Source: Candidatus Fermentibacteraceae bacterium (GTDB lineage Bacteria > Fermentibacterota > Fermentibacteria > Fermentibacterales > JCC-6). From it: a stretch of DNA of 45,528 nucleotides. Position 1 is the first letter of the stretch. Each line of letters starts with the position of its first letter. Location of the stretch: positions 1 to 45,528 of the forward strand of contig JAGGYZ010000299.1 of assembly GCA_021162285.1 (NCBI GenBank). The letters are read 5' to 3'. Below, piece after piece: positions 33,005 to 41,879 of the stretch. Under the pieces are notes generated by a model. The model worked only from the letters and a program-made list of their open reading frames with translations. It searched no databases and had not been told where the DNA came from. The position numbers and the translations under genes are program-made.

Positions 33005-33028
33005 AGCCCGGGGAGGGCATTCGGTCAA
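33000..33028 (-). promoter_or_regulatory. sigma-70 promoter of the hpf-hprK-pts run, interleaved with the gatE promoter
   Basis: On the minus strand TTGACC (33028-33023) and TATTAT (33005-33000) are separated by exactly 17 bases, each with five of six matches. Transcription would start near 32993. The -10 box shares five bases with the plus-strand -10 (GATAATA read one way, TATTATC the other), so RNA polymerase could occupy only one direction at a time. Confidence 0.65.
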
Positions 33029-33116
33029 TACCTGTGCCTGTTTACCCCAGCCCTGTTAATCGTTATTTTCAGGCTGACAATTTCATATTTACTACACAGC
33101 ATCGAAAGGAATTACT

Positions 33117-34808
33117 TTGCAGGATTACACTGAACTCGGCGAGCTTGGTTTCAGAGGGGGTCTTGAGACCCATCAGCAGCTCGCAACATCCGGAAAGCTG
33201 TTCTGCCGGTGTTCAACAAGGATCCGTAACGATAAACACGACCAGGAAATCCTCCGTCACATGCGCCCTACACTCAGTGAATTTGGAGAGTACGACGGAA
33301 CCGCCCTCATGGAATTCAAAACAAAAAAACAGGTTCATTATCTGCTTTACAACGATTCCGTGTGCACCTATGAAATGGATGACACACCGCCTTTTCAGGC
33401 GAATCCTGAAGCTGTAAGCATTGCATTGCAGCTGGCCATGATGTTCAACATGTCTCTGGTTGACGAAATTCATATAACACGCAAACAGTACCTGGACGGG
33501 TCTATTCCAACTGGTTTTCAACGAACTGCAATTGTAGGAGTTAACGGAGTTATTCCGTTCCTCGGACGAGAACTCCACTTCATACAGATGAGCATGGAGG
33601 AAGACGCCTGCCGCGAGGTTTCCGATGTGGGACACGATGTTGTGTTCCGCACAGATCGCCTTTCCATACCGCTTGTTGAGCCGGTAACAGCCCCGGAACT
33701 CTACACACCTCACGAGATGGCGGTTGCTGCAAAACTCATAGGCGAAACCATGCGCTCTACACACCTGGTCAGAAGGGGAATAGGCTCTGTGAGACAGGAT
33801 GTGAATGTGTCTATCAGAGGTGGTACAAGGATTGAGATAAAAGGTGTAGCCAAAATAGGCTACATAGAATCTCTTTCCAGAATCGAGGCCTACAGACAAA
33901 AGGCACTGCTTGACCTGCGGCATCAGCTGAAAACTTCCGATTTCACAGCAGACCGGCTGAAACAGGAGTACTCTGCTCTCAGCAGAGTTGAAGCTGCCGG
34001 TGAAAACTTCAGCCCCGATAGTCTTGAATCCAGACAGCACATTGCAGCAGTGATGATTATTCCAGGATTCAGGAAATTCATCAACTGGCCGACACAGCCT
34101 GAGCGTACATTCCTTGACGAACTTCGGGGACGGGTAAGGGTTATTGCGTGCCTGGAGTATCAGCCCGTTCTTAACTGCGCTTCAGACATGCTTCGATCAA
34201 CCATGGGAATCTCCCCCGACGACGCGGCGATGGTGTTTGCCGGTCCGGAGGAAGATCTTCAGACTGCAGCCAACGAGATCTGTATCAGAATACAGGAAGC
34301 ATTCCTTGGCGTTCCTCCTGAAACCAGACAGGCACAACCAGGCGGAACAACCGATTTTGAAAGAATTCTTCCAGGGGCAGACAGGATGTACCCTGATACA
34401 GATCTCCCGCCACAGGCTATTGCACCGGATACATTTGAAAGGTTGCAGAAACTGCTTCCTGAAAAACCCTGGGACAGAAGAGACACCTACAGGAAACTGG
34501 GGCTCAGTGAACACCTCATCGATCGGCTGCTTAATCTGGAGCTGTGCGATGTGTTCGACGAACTGCTGTCGAGAACAGAGTTCAGACCAGCTCCACTTGC
34601 CAGCCTGCTGGCTGACCGGATGCGCGGTTCTAGACGAGAAGGCAAAGACTGGATGAAAACACTTACGGAAAACGGGGTTCGAGACGCACTGACATGGTGC
34701 TTCGAAAACGGTATCAGCACCACAGGAGCCCGATACATTCTTGACTGGATGTCTCTGAATCCTTCAGATACACCGGAGGCAGCCTTCGAGGCGGTAAAAC
34801 CGGCCTGA
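33117..34808 (+). CDS. gatE: archaeal-type Glu-tRNA(Gln) amidotransferase subunit E (GatE-like)
   Basis: This 563-residue protein has the GatE layout. The start is G-L-E-T-H-Q-Q-L (15-22) with L-F-C-R-C at 28-32, and a kinase-like cradle domain has I-P-T-G-F-Q-R-T-A (130-138) and R-Q-D-V-N-V-S-I-R-G-G (226-236). An inserted GAD domain at about 335-435 carries F-A-G-P-E-E-D (374-380), P-E-T-R (401-404) and G-A-D-R-M-Y-P-D-T-D (420-429). Bacterial GatB lacks that GAD insertion. GatE phosphorylates and amidates Glu-tRNA(Gln) together with the asparaginase-like GatD, which is not in the window. The start is TTG with AAAGGA six bases before it. At 563 residues it is a little shorter than archaeal GatE as I recall it (about 620), mostly at the tail. 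It is followed after 14 bases by a histidine kinase. Confidence 0.85.
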   Translation: MQDYTELGELGFRGGLETHQQLATSGKLFCRCSTRIRNDKHDQEILRHMRPTLSEFGEYDGTALMEFKTKKQVHYLLYNDSVCTYEMDDTPPFQANPEAVSIALQLAMMFNMSLVDEIHITRKQYLDGSIPTGFQRTAIVGVNGVIPFLGRELHFIQMSMEEDACREVSDVGHDVVFRTDRLSIPLVEPVTAPELYTPHEMAVAAKLIGETMRSTHLVRRGIGSVRQDVNVSIRGGTRIEIKGVAKIGYIESLSRIEAYRQKALLDLRHQLKTSDFTADRLKQEYSALSRVEAAGENFSPDSLESRQHIAAVMIIPGFRKFINWPTQPERTFLDELRGRVRVIACLEYQPVLNCASDMLRSTMGISPDDAAMVFAGPEEDLQTAANEICIRIQEAFLGVPPETRQAQPGGTTDFERILPGADRMYPDTDLPPQAIAPDTFERLQKLLPEKPWDRRDTYRKLGLSEHLIDRLLNLELCDVFDELLSRTEFRPAPLASLLADRMRGSRREGKDWMKTLTENGVRDALTWCFENGISTTGARYILDWMSLNPSDTPEAAFEAVKPA

Positions 34809-34822
34809 CAGAGGAATGAAAA

Positions 34823-37336
34823 TTGAGAATTGACATACTCAAAGCTCTGCTTGAGAACTCAGCTATGCTCGCTGTATCATTTTTATTTCTGACTCGACTG
34901 TTCAGATGGAGGGTTAGAAAACCGGTTATCACCATTCTCATTCAGGGTCTGGTGTTTGCCGCATGCGGTGTTCTTGCAATTCTGTTCAGTGTTGAAGTAC
35001 TTCCAGGCGTTCTTATAGATATGCGTGCTCCTGTAATTGTAGTAGCTGCCCTTACCGGTGGCTACATTGTTGGTTCCATAGCAGTAATTCCGCTTCTGAT
35101 AATAAGACTGTCCATAGGTGGCACCGGAATGCTGCCTGGAATAGGTATTATTTTATCGGCTCTTCTTTTCGGGCTTTTCCTCAGACAGGCCGAGAAGTCA
35201 AGATTCCGAGTGTCTGCTGTTCTCTTTCAACTGGTTGCCGGATTCGGTTCAGCAGCAGTTTACATTGCATGGATATTTGTTCTTCCCGATTCAATTTACA
35301 TACAGGTACTCAATCTGGTGGCTCTTCCCCTGACCATTGTCTCCGTTCTCTCCATAGTTGCAATATTCTTTATCAGAAGCAGGGAAAACGCCCATCTGCT
35401 TCTTCTGGGAAAACTCACCGAGAGCAACAACCTGTTTGAAGAGATCTCGCTGGATAAAAACATAGGAATTCTTGTTTTGCGCGGTACCAGCATAATCTAT
35501 GTAAATCAATCTCTTATTGATAAATACGGCTTCAGAAGATTCGATGAGAAGAACCGGGACCTCTACAAAATCGTAGACGAAGATTCACAGATCAGAATAG
35601 AAAAGTTTCTCAGACAGACACTTTCATCAACACAGGGTGAACCCGTTCAAATGGATATCTCTTTGAAAAACAGAGGTTCACTGCATTTTCTTGTTCACGC
35701 GAGAAAACTTGTTTACAAGGGTGAGAATTCCGTTCTGGTCGTTCTGGTAGACATCTCAAAGCTTATCAAAACAGAGATAACTCTCCAGACCAGACTTGAT
35801 CAGCTGCAGCTGGCTCTTGAAGCCTCCGGGGCGGTGATCTGGAATGCTTCACCGGAAACTGACTACCTCAATGCAGACAAAGAATTTTTCGAATCCATGT
35901 CTTACACACCACTGCAAAATCCTCCAAGCTTTTCCACATGGGTAAAAAATCCTGTGCTTTCAGAGGAGGTACAAGATAAGCTGAATAAGCTGGCTTCCGG
36001 CAGAATTGACAGCTTTTTCGGTGAGGTCAACTGCAAAGGTGATGACTCCATTTCAAGATGGTTTAACATCGGGGCAATTGCAAGGGGAACCCCCCGGGCA
36101 ATCTCAGGAATTCTCTTTGATACTACGGTTATCAAGCAGAAGGAACTTTCTCTTATGCAGCAGAAAATTGACAGCATTCAATCTCAGAAAATGGAGGCAA
36201 TCGGCCGCCTTGCCGGTGGAGTCGCACATGACTTCAACAACCTTCTGCATGTAATAATTGGCTACTGCGATATACTGGACAGGGTCTCAGACCACGATCC
36301 TGTTATCACAGATGTTTCAAAACCCATTCTTGAAGCGGCCGAAAAGGGAAGGGAACTTGTGAAAAGCCTGCTTCTGTTCAGTAGAGACAGAAAACCACAA
36401 CTTCAGAATGTAAAAATCAGTGCTCTTACAGGTAGATTTTTCAAACTGCTTTCAAGAATTATGGAAGAAAACATCGTAATTACCTCGGATATCACCACCC
36501 TTGATACCTGGGTCTACGGAGACCCGTCACAGATAGAGCAGGTTTTCATGAACCTGTGTGTAAACGCAAGGGATGCAATGCCTCTTGGTGGAGAGCTGAA
36601 CATTGCTCTTAAAGAAATTTCCATAATTGAACCGCTTTCTGTAACAAGCGGTACTATCCAGCCGGGAAACTATGCAGCAATTACGGTAACAGACACTGGT
36701 CCGGGAATCCCGGAAAACAATCTGGAAAATATATTCGAGCCTTTCTTTACAACGAAACAACTTGACGGCGGCACCGGGCTTGGTCTTGCAACTGTTCTTG
36801 GAGTTGTCAGAGAACACTCCGGATACATCAATGTGAGAAACAGAACCGGTAAAGGACTTGAGATAACAGCTTACTTCCCTGCTCTGGAAGTGGATCATCT
36901 GTACCATCAACCGCCAGAAACCGCAACGATCCCCTTGAAACAGATTAACTCTGAGGTTACCCGTGGTGTTTGCATCCTTCTCGCTGAAGATGACCACCGT
37001 GTAATGACACTTGCTGTGGAGGGGCTTGGAATGGCCGGGATAACGGTAATCCGGGCAAAAAACGGCATAGAAGCTGTAGATGTTTTCAAGAAAAGACACA
37101 ACGAGATTGAAATGCTTGTGTTTGATGTAATGATGCCTGAAATGAGCGGACCGGAGGCTTACAGGGAGATCATCGCTCTCGGTGCAGAAGTTCCGGTTGT
37201 ATTCACAACAGGTTACGCAGGTGACCGGCTCCTGGATATGAAAGAAACACCCGAGGTTCTGAGCAAGCCCTATGCAATAGGTGATCTTGTGTCCATAATA
37301 CGCAGGATGACAGGTTCCGAAAAAGGAGAAACATGA
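34823..37336 (+). CDS. hybrid sensor histidine kinase (5TM-LYT, PAS, kinase, receiver)
   Basis: This is an 837-residue membrane kinase. Residues 1-190 form about five or six membrane helices with the 5TMR-LYT marks (I-D-M-R-A-P-V-I, G-G-Y-I-V-G, G-G-T-G-M-L-P-G-I). One or two PAS-like domains lie at about 200-440. The phospho-histidine is His469 in G-G-V-A-H-D-F-N-N-L-L, followed by an ATPase domain (N-A-R-D-A-M, D-T-G-P-G-I-P, G-T-G-L-G-L-A) and a receiver with Asp768 in F-D-V-M-M-P-E-M-S-G. The start is TTG, seven bases after GAGGA. It lies between gatE and queF (four-base overlap). LYT-type sensors are known to respond to murein or membrane-potential changes. The signal here is unknown, and no separate output regulator is adjacent. 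Confidence 0.88.
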   Translation: MRIDILKALLENSAMLAVSFLFLTRLFRWRVRKPVITILIQGLVFAACGVLAILFSVEVLPGVLIDMRAPVIVVAALTGGYIVGSIAVIPLLIIRLSIGGTGMLPGIGIILSALLFGLFLRQAEKSRFRVSAVLFQLVAGFGSAAVYIAWIFVLPDSIYIQVLNLVALPLTIVSVLSIVAIFFIRSRENAHLLLLGKLTESNNLFEEISLDKNIGILVLRGTSIIYVNQSLIDKYGFRRFDEKNRDLYKIVDEDSQIRIEKFLRQTLSSTQGEPVQMDISLKNRGSLHFLVHARKLVYKGENSVLVVLVDISKLIKTEITLQTRLDQLQLALEASGAVIWNASPETDYLNADKEFFESMSYTPLQNPPSFSTWVKNPVLSEEVQDKLNKLASGRIDSFFGEVNCKGDDSISRWFNIGAIARGTPRAISGILFDTTVIKQKELSLMQQKIDSIQSQKMEAIGRLAGGVAHDFNNLLHVIIGYCDILDRVSDHDPVITDVSKPILEAAEKGRELVKSLLLFSRDRKPQLQNVKISALTGRFFKLLSRIMEENIVITSDITTLDTWVYGDPSQIEQVFMNLCVNARDAMPLGGELNIALKEISIIEPLSVTSGTIQPGNYAAITVTDTGPGIPENNLENIFEPFFTTKQLDGGTGLGLATVLGVVREHSGYINVRNRTGKGLEITAYFPALEVDHLYHQPPETATIPLKQINSEVTRGVCILLAEDDHRVMTLAVEGLGMAGITVIRAKNGIEAVDVFKKRHNEIEMLVFDVMMPEMSGPEAYREIIALGAEVPVVFTTGYAGDRLLDMKETPEVLSKPYAIGDLVSIIRRMTGSEKGET

Positions 37337-37731
37337 CAGATGATGCTAGCGGCCTTTCCCTTCTGGGAAACTCCACCGATGAATTCGAAGGGCTGGAGGC
37401 ATTCGAGAACCTTAACCCTGAACGAGACTACACAGTAACCCTTGCAACTGATGAGTTTACATGTGTCTGCCCGAAAACAGGCCAACCAGATTTTGCCACA
37501 GTCACCATCACCTACATACCTGATAAAAGGATCCTTGAATCAAAGTCCCTGAAATTGTACTTTCAGACGTACCGCAACACAGGTGTTTTTCATGAGCATG
37601 TTACAAACATTATTCTGAACGATCTGGTTGAAGCAATTCACCCGCGGTGGTGCCGCGTTCAGGCAGATTTTGGTGTGAGAGGCGGTATTTCAATTACAGT
37701 GGAAGCAGAATACACCGGAAACCAGGACTGA
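37333..37731 (+). CDS. queF: NADPH-dependent 7-cyano-7-deazaguanine reductase
   Basis: This 132-residue enzyme reduces preQ0 to preQ1 in queuosine synthesis. F-T-C-V-C-P-K-T-G-Q-P-D at 42-53 holds the nucleophile Cys46 and the proton donor Asp53. E-S-K-S-L-K-L-Y at 69-76 is the QueF motif, and F-H-E at 87-89 is the substrate-binding end. This is the short, single-domain form. It overlaps the kinase stop by four bases. No other queuosine gene is visible. Confidence 0.96.
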   Translation: MTDDASGLSLLGNSTDEFEGLEAFENLNPERDYTVTLATDEFTCVCPKTGQPDFATVTITYIPDKRILESKSLKLYFQTYRNTGVFHEHVTNIILNDLVEAIHPRWCRVQADFGVRGGISITVEAEYTGNQD

Positions 37732-37803
37732 TCACCTGTTTTCCTGTGTCGTATCTGTGTTTCTCATTCAGCCGGGTGCATGAATGATCTATTCTGTGAA
37801 GAA

Positions 37804-37833
37804 TTGCACAAAACACTGGAACCGGCGTATATT
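37804..37833 (+). promoter_or_regulatory. candidate promoter for fusA
   Basis: TATATT at 37828-37833 (five of six) follows TTGCAC at 37804-37809 (three of six) by 18 bases, with transcription starting near 37840. The 141-base gap between queF and fusA (37732-37872) otherwise shows only the fusA ribosome binding site (GAGAAGGA), with no clear terminator. The -35 box is poor. Confidence 0.3.
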
Positions 37834-37872
37834 CGGCACAAATTTCAATCAATCAGGAACGGAGAAGGATAG

Positions 37873-39954
37873 ATGGCACGGGATTACAGTCTCAATATGA
37901 TTCGCAACATAGGAATAATGGCTCACATTGATGCCGGTAAAACCACCGTATCCGAGAGAATCCTCTACTACACTGGTAAGTCACACAAGATGGGTGAAGT
38001 ACACGACGGGGAAGCCACGCTTGACTGGATGGCTCAGGAGCAGGAACGGGGAATTACAATCACAAGTGCCGCCACGACAACCGAGTGGAAAGGACATCAG
38101 ATCAATCTGATCGACACACCTGGACATGTGGATTTTACGGTAGAGGTGGAAAGAAGCCTTAGAATACTCGATGGGACCATAGCACTTTTCTGTGCCGTAG
38201 GGGGCGTTGAACCCCAGAGTGAAACTGTCTGGCGGCAAGCGGACAAGTACAGTGTTCCGCGTATTGCATTCATCAACAAGATGGACAGATCCGGTGCAGA
38301 TTTCTATGGCGTGGTAAAGGAACTGCATTCAAGACTGAATGCCAATGCTGTTCCAGTCACCATTCCTATCACAGGCGAAAAAGGGGATTTCCTGGGCATC
38401 ATCGACCTGGTTGACAACTGTGCAGTGTACTACGATGAACAGTCCGGCGGGAAAATATTTGAAGAAAAACCCATTCCTGCTGAAATGGAGGCTGTGGCAG
38501 CCAGACAGCGACTTATCCTTGTGGAGAAAGTAAGCGAAGTAGATGAGGAGTTGCTTGACAAATTCTGTTCCGACGAAGAGATATCAAAGAGCGAACTCTC
38601 CGCAGCCATCAGAAAGGCAACCCACTCCGGGCTGGTCTGCCCTGTTCTGTGCGGAAGCGCCTACAAAAACAAGGGAATACAGAGGCTTCTTGACGCTGTT
38701 ATATCCTATCTTCCTTCCCCTGTGGATCTTCCCCCTATCAGCGGAAGAAGCAAAACAGGCAAGCTTGAACAGCGCGAAGCCGGTAACGACGGTCCGCTGG
38801 CGGCGCTGGCTTTCAAGGTTGTAACAGACAGACACACGGGAAAACTGATTTACATCAGAGTTTACTCCGGTGTTCTTGAAGCAGGAACCCATGTGCTGAA
38901 CTCCACAACAGGAAAGAAACAGAGGGTTGGCAGAATCCTTAGAATGCACGCCAACAAGCGCGAATCTGTAGACAGGCTGAATACAGGTGAAATTGGTGCC
39001 GTCATTGGTCTTTCAGACACTATTACCGGAGACACAATCTGTGCTCCGAATGATCCCATCATTCTTGAAGCTATTGAGTTCCCTGCTCCTGTTCTGAGCA
39101 TTGCCGTAAAACCAGTTAAAAGGCAGGACAGAGACAAGCTCACAGATGCGCTGGCAAAACTCTCGGAAGAAGATCCAACTTTTACCGTAGAAACCAACGA
39201 TGAAACAGGAGATACCGTTCTCTCCGGTATGGGGGAACTTCACCTGGAAATACTGATAGACAGAATAAAGCGGGAATTTTTCGTTGAAGTGGAAGTAAAT
39301 GAACCACAGGTAGCCTACAGAGAAACCATAATTGGCTCTGTTGACTGGAACGAGAGATACAAGAAGCAGACAGGTGGAAAAGGCCAGTTCGCCCACATTA
39401 TTTTCAACCTGGAACCTCTTCAGGCTGGAACTGGTTTTGAATTCAAGAATTCTGTAAAGGGCGGAAACATACCCAAAGAGTACATACCATCGGTGGAAAA
39501 AGGCATCATAGATGCCATGAAAGACGGAGTTTACTGCGACTTCCCTGTCGTAGATGTTAAGGTTACACTGAAAGACGGGTCCAGCCACGCCGTTGACTCT
39601 TCCGAAATGGCATTCCGTATCTGTGCCAGAAATGCCTTTAAGAAAGCCTTTATGAAGTGCAGCCCCCGTCTTCTTGAACCCATGATGGCAGTTTCAATTG
39701 TTACTCCCGAGGAATACTCCGGGGGAGTATCAGGAAGCATATATGAACGTCGGGGAATTATCGTAGCCATGGAAGCCCGTGGAAATGCCAAGGAATTCAA
39801 AGCTCGTATACCCCTGTCCAAGATGTTCGGTTACGCAACAGATCTCAGAAACTCCACACAGGGAAGGGCCTCGTTCTCGATGCAGTTCGAACACTACGAA
39901 GCTGTTCCGGCGTCTGTAGCTGAAGAAGTTCTGAAGCAGTACAAGAACAAGTGA
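37873..39954 (+). CDS. fusA: translation elongation factor G
   Basis: This 693-residue GTPase translocates mRNA and tRNA through the ribosome. The G1 motif A-H-I-D-A-G-K-T-T is at 17-25, D-T-P-G-H-V-D follows near 85, and N-K-M-D near 137. The switch region R-G-I-T-I-T-S-A-A is complete. Domains II to V are present, including the R-M-H-A-N-x-R segment. Length is normal. The strong ribosome binding site AGAAGGAT precedes the ATG. It is not embedded in an rpsL-rpsG-tuf operon and instead precedes a fluoride channel, so it may be one of two EF-G copies. Confidence 0.95.
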   Translation: MARDYSLNMIRNIGIMAHIDAGKTTVSERILYYTGKSHKMGEVHDGEATLDWMAQEQERGITITSAATTTEWKGHQINLIDTPGHVDFTVEVERSLRILDGTIALFCAVGGVEPQSETVWRQADKYSVPRIAFINKMDRSGADFYGVVKELHSRLNANAVPVTIPITGEKGDFLGIIDLVDNCAVYYDEQSGGKIFEEKPIPAEMEAVAARQRLILVEKVSEVDEELLDKFCSDEEISKSELSAAIRKATHSGLVCPVLCGSAYKNKGIQRLLDAVISYLPSPVDLPPISGRSKTGKLEQREAGNDGPLAALAFKVVTDRHTGKLIYIRVYSGVLEAGTHVLNSTTGKKQRVGRILRMHANKRESVDRLNTGEIGAVIGLSDTITGDTICAPNDPIILEAIEFPAPVLSIAVKPVKRQDRDKLTDALAKLSEEDPTFTVETNDETGDTVLSGMGELHLEILIDRIKREFFVEVEVNEPQVAYRETIIGSVDWNERYKKQTGGKGQFAHIIFNLEPLQAGTGFEFKNSVKGGNIPKEYIPSVEKGIIDAMKDGVYCDFPVVDVKVTLKDGSSHAVDSSEMAFRICARNAFKKAFMKCSPRLLEPMMAVSIVTPEEYSGGVSGSIYERRGIIVAMEARGNAKEFKARIPLSKMFGYATDLRNSTQGRASFSMQFEHYEAVPASVAEEVLKQYKNK

Positions 39955-40298
39955 AACTCATCTACGAAGCCGCGGCTGTGGGGGCCGGTGGGTTTGCCGG
40001 TGCTGTTGTACGCCACCTGGTTGTAAGTGTCACAGGAAGCACAATCGGTATCATCGCTGTAAACCTTGCCGGATGCCTTGTTATGGGGCTGCTCTCACAT
40101 GACTCGAGATTTGCTCTGTTTGCTGCCACCGGTTTTCTGGGTGCTTTAACCACTTTCAGCGCTTTCAGTGGACACGCGGTAAAACTCTGGAACTCAGGGG
40201 ATGTTGTTACGGCAGGTGCGTTTATACTTATCAACGTTCTGGCTGGAATATCCGCATTTATTCTTGGGCTTCATCTAAATACACATCTGCTCTCTTAG
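39951..40298 (+). CDS. crcB: fluoride ion channel CrcB/FluC
   Basis: This 115-residue membrane protein has four hydrophobic helices. The family marks G-G-F-A-G-A-V-V-R-H (13-22), N-L-A-G-C at 39-43 and G-F-L-G-A-L-T-T-F-S-A-F-S are all present. It exports fluoride as a dual-topology dimer. The start is GTG and overlaps the fusA stop by four bases, so it is made with EF-G. I see no crcB-type fluoride riboswitch before fusA or in the fusA end. It ends 30 bases from the convergent hybrid kinase stop. Confidence 0.92.
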   Translation: MKLIYEAAAVGAGGFAGAVVRHLVVSVTGSTIGIIAVNLAGCLVMGLLSHDSRFALFAATGFLGALTTFSAFSGHAVKLWNSGDVVTAGAFILINVLAGISAFILGLHLNTHLLS

Positions 40299-40328
40299 AA
40301 TCATAAACGGGAATGCAGCAGAAACAGA

Positions 40329-41879
40329 TCAGGATTCAAGAACTTTCCTGATTTTATTAGCCATGTATGCAAATCCGTAAGGTTTCTGCAGAAAACCGGC
40401 CAGATCTCCTTTTTGAAAATTGAGTGTGGCTTCCTCCTCGCTGTACCCACTGGATAAAACAACTTTCACATCAGGCAGTATCCTGCGAATTTCTTGAAAT
40501 ACCTGTTCTCCGCTCATTCCAGGCATGGTATGATCAAGAAGAATGCAAACTATCTCTTCTGAATTCCTGTTTAATATTTTGACTGCCTCAGTACCATTCT
40601 CAGCTGTAAGAACTTTAAAACCAAACCGTTCCAGCATAGTTCTGCTTATTGTCCGAACTACTTCTTCGTCATCCACAAGCAGGATGGTTCCACTGCCCTG
40701 CCAGGCCGGTGATCCTCCGGCTCTTAGAATATTGTCTTCATGATGATCTGTTCGGCAGGCGGGAAACAGAACCTTCACCGTTGATCCCTGTCCAGGTTTG
40801 CTGCTGATCCTTATGGTTCCATGGTGAGCCTGAACAAGACCTAAAGACGCCGGAAGGCCAAGGCCTCTTCCTGTGAATTTGGTTGAAAAGAATGGATCAA
40901 ACACTTTCTGAATTGTGTCACTATCCATACCGACCCCTGTATCAGCAATTTCCAGGGCGACATAAGTTCCTTCTTCAAGAAATTCGCCTGACCGCAACGG
41001 TATAAGATAATCTGTGTCACATTCCATACAAGAAGTTCTGACTGTAATTATGCCACTCTTTCCATCAATAGCTTCCATGGCATTTAATATCAAAGCAATG
41101 ACAATCTGTTTCAGCTGACCCGGATCGGCCTTTATCAATGGAAGCATGTGGGCAAGATCAAATTCAAGAACAACAGACGAAGGAAGCATAGCCTTCAACA
41201 GGTGCTTCAACTGCCCTATAAATGCTGTAATATCAAGTTCTGTTGTTTTGACAAACCCGTGGCCGGAAAAAGCCAGCATCTGCTTGCTCAGCTCAGCCGC
41301 CTTCCACGCGGACTTTTCGGCTTCCATCAAACTGTGTCGGGAAGGCGACTCTCTGGGAAGGTCCTCCAGGGCAAAAGATATATTCCCTAGAACGGCATGC
41401 AGACTGTTGTTGAACTGGTGAGCAACTCCCCCGGCCATGACCCGCAGGCTTTCGTACTTCTGTGCCCTTTGAAGCCTTTTCTCCAGAATGCCCCTGTCCA
41501 GATCGGCTCTGTGCTTGTACAGAGCAACTTCGACCACTGCTTCCAGTTCCTTTGTTTTGAAAGGTTTCAGCAGGTATCCAGAAGCACCAACACTGCGAGC
41601 GCGCTGTATAACTTCACTGTTGGCAAAAGCAGTAAGGAAAAGAACTGGGATACTAAAACGCTCATTAATCTCTTTCGCTGCTTCAATACCATCCATATCA
41701 CCCATCAAATGGATGTCCATCAAAACAAGATCAACGGATTCATTCTCCAGGCACTCAAGAGCATCGCTGGCTCTGGAGAAAACAGATGCGGTGCTATATC
41801 CCAGATCCTGAAGACTGTTCTGAATATCAAGCCCTACAAGACCCTCGTCCTCAACTATCATTATTTTTGCTTTATCCAT
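40329..41879 (-). CDS. receiver-histidine kinase-receiver hybrid
   Basis: This is a 516-residue soluble protein. The N-terminal receiver has Asp55 in L-V-L-M-D-I-H. A dimerisation/phosphoacceptor part has His154 in G-G-V-A-H-Q-F-N-N, and the ATPase domain carries I-A-D-T-G-V-G-M and G-R-G-L-G-L-P. A C-terminal receiver has Asp449 in L-L-D-H-T-M-P-G-M-S-G and ends in L-Q-K-P-Y-G. The kinase uses the same N-N-x-L-H-x-x-x-G subgroup as the plus-strand hybrid. It follows the multi-PAS kinase (one-base overlap), so it is a likely downstream phosphorelay partner. No DNA-binding output is present. Confidence 0.9.
   Translation of the reverse strand: MDKAKIMIVEDEGLVGLDIQNSLQDLGYSTASVFSRASDALECLENESVDLVLMDIHLMGDMDGIEAAKEINERFSIPVLFLTAFANSEVIQRARSVGASGYLLKPFKTKELEAVVEVALYKHRADLDRGILEKRLQRAQKYESLRVMAGGVAHQFNNSLHAVLGNISFALEDLPRESPSRHSLMEAEKSAWKAAELSKQMLAFSGHGFVKTTELDITAFIGQLKHLLKAMLPSSVVLEFDLAHMLPLIKADPGQLKQIVIALILNAMEAIDGKSGIITVRTSCMECDTDYLIPLRSGEFLEEGTYVALEIADTGVGMDSDTIQKVFDPFFSTKFTGRGLGLPASLGLVQAHHGTIRISSKPGQGSTVKVLFPACRTDHHEDNILRAGGSPAWQGSGTILLVDDEEVVRTISRTMLERFGFKVLTAENGTEAVKILNRNSEEIVCILLDHTMPGMSGEQVFQEIRRILPDVKVVLSSGYSEEEATLNFQKGDLAGFLQKPYGFAYMANKIRKVLES

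Noticed and set aside
33213..34040. A 275-codon open frame antisense to gatE.
   Set aside because: It lies fully inside gatE, its protein has no recognisable pattern and is Cys/His/Phe rich in the manner of a shadow frame.
37732..37872. A fluoride riboswitch before fusA-crcB.
   Set aside because: The expected conserved pseudoknot segments are not visible by eye; a covariance search would settle it.
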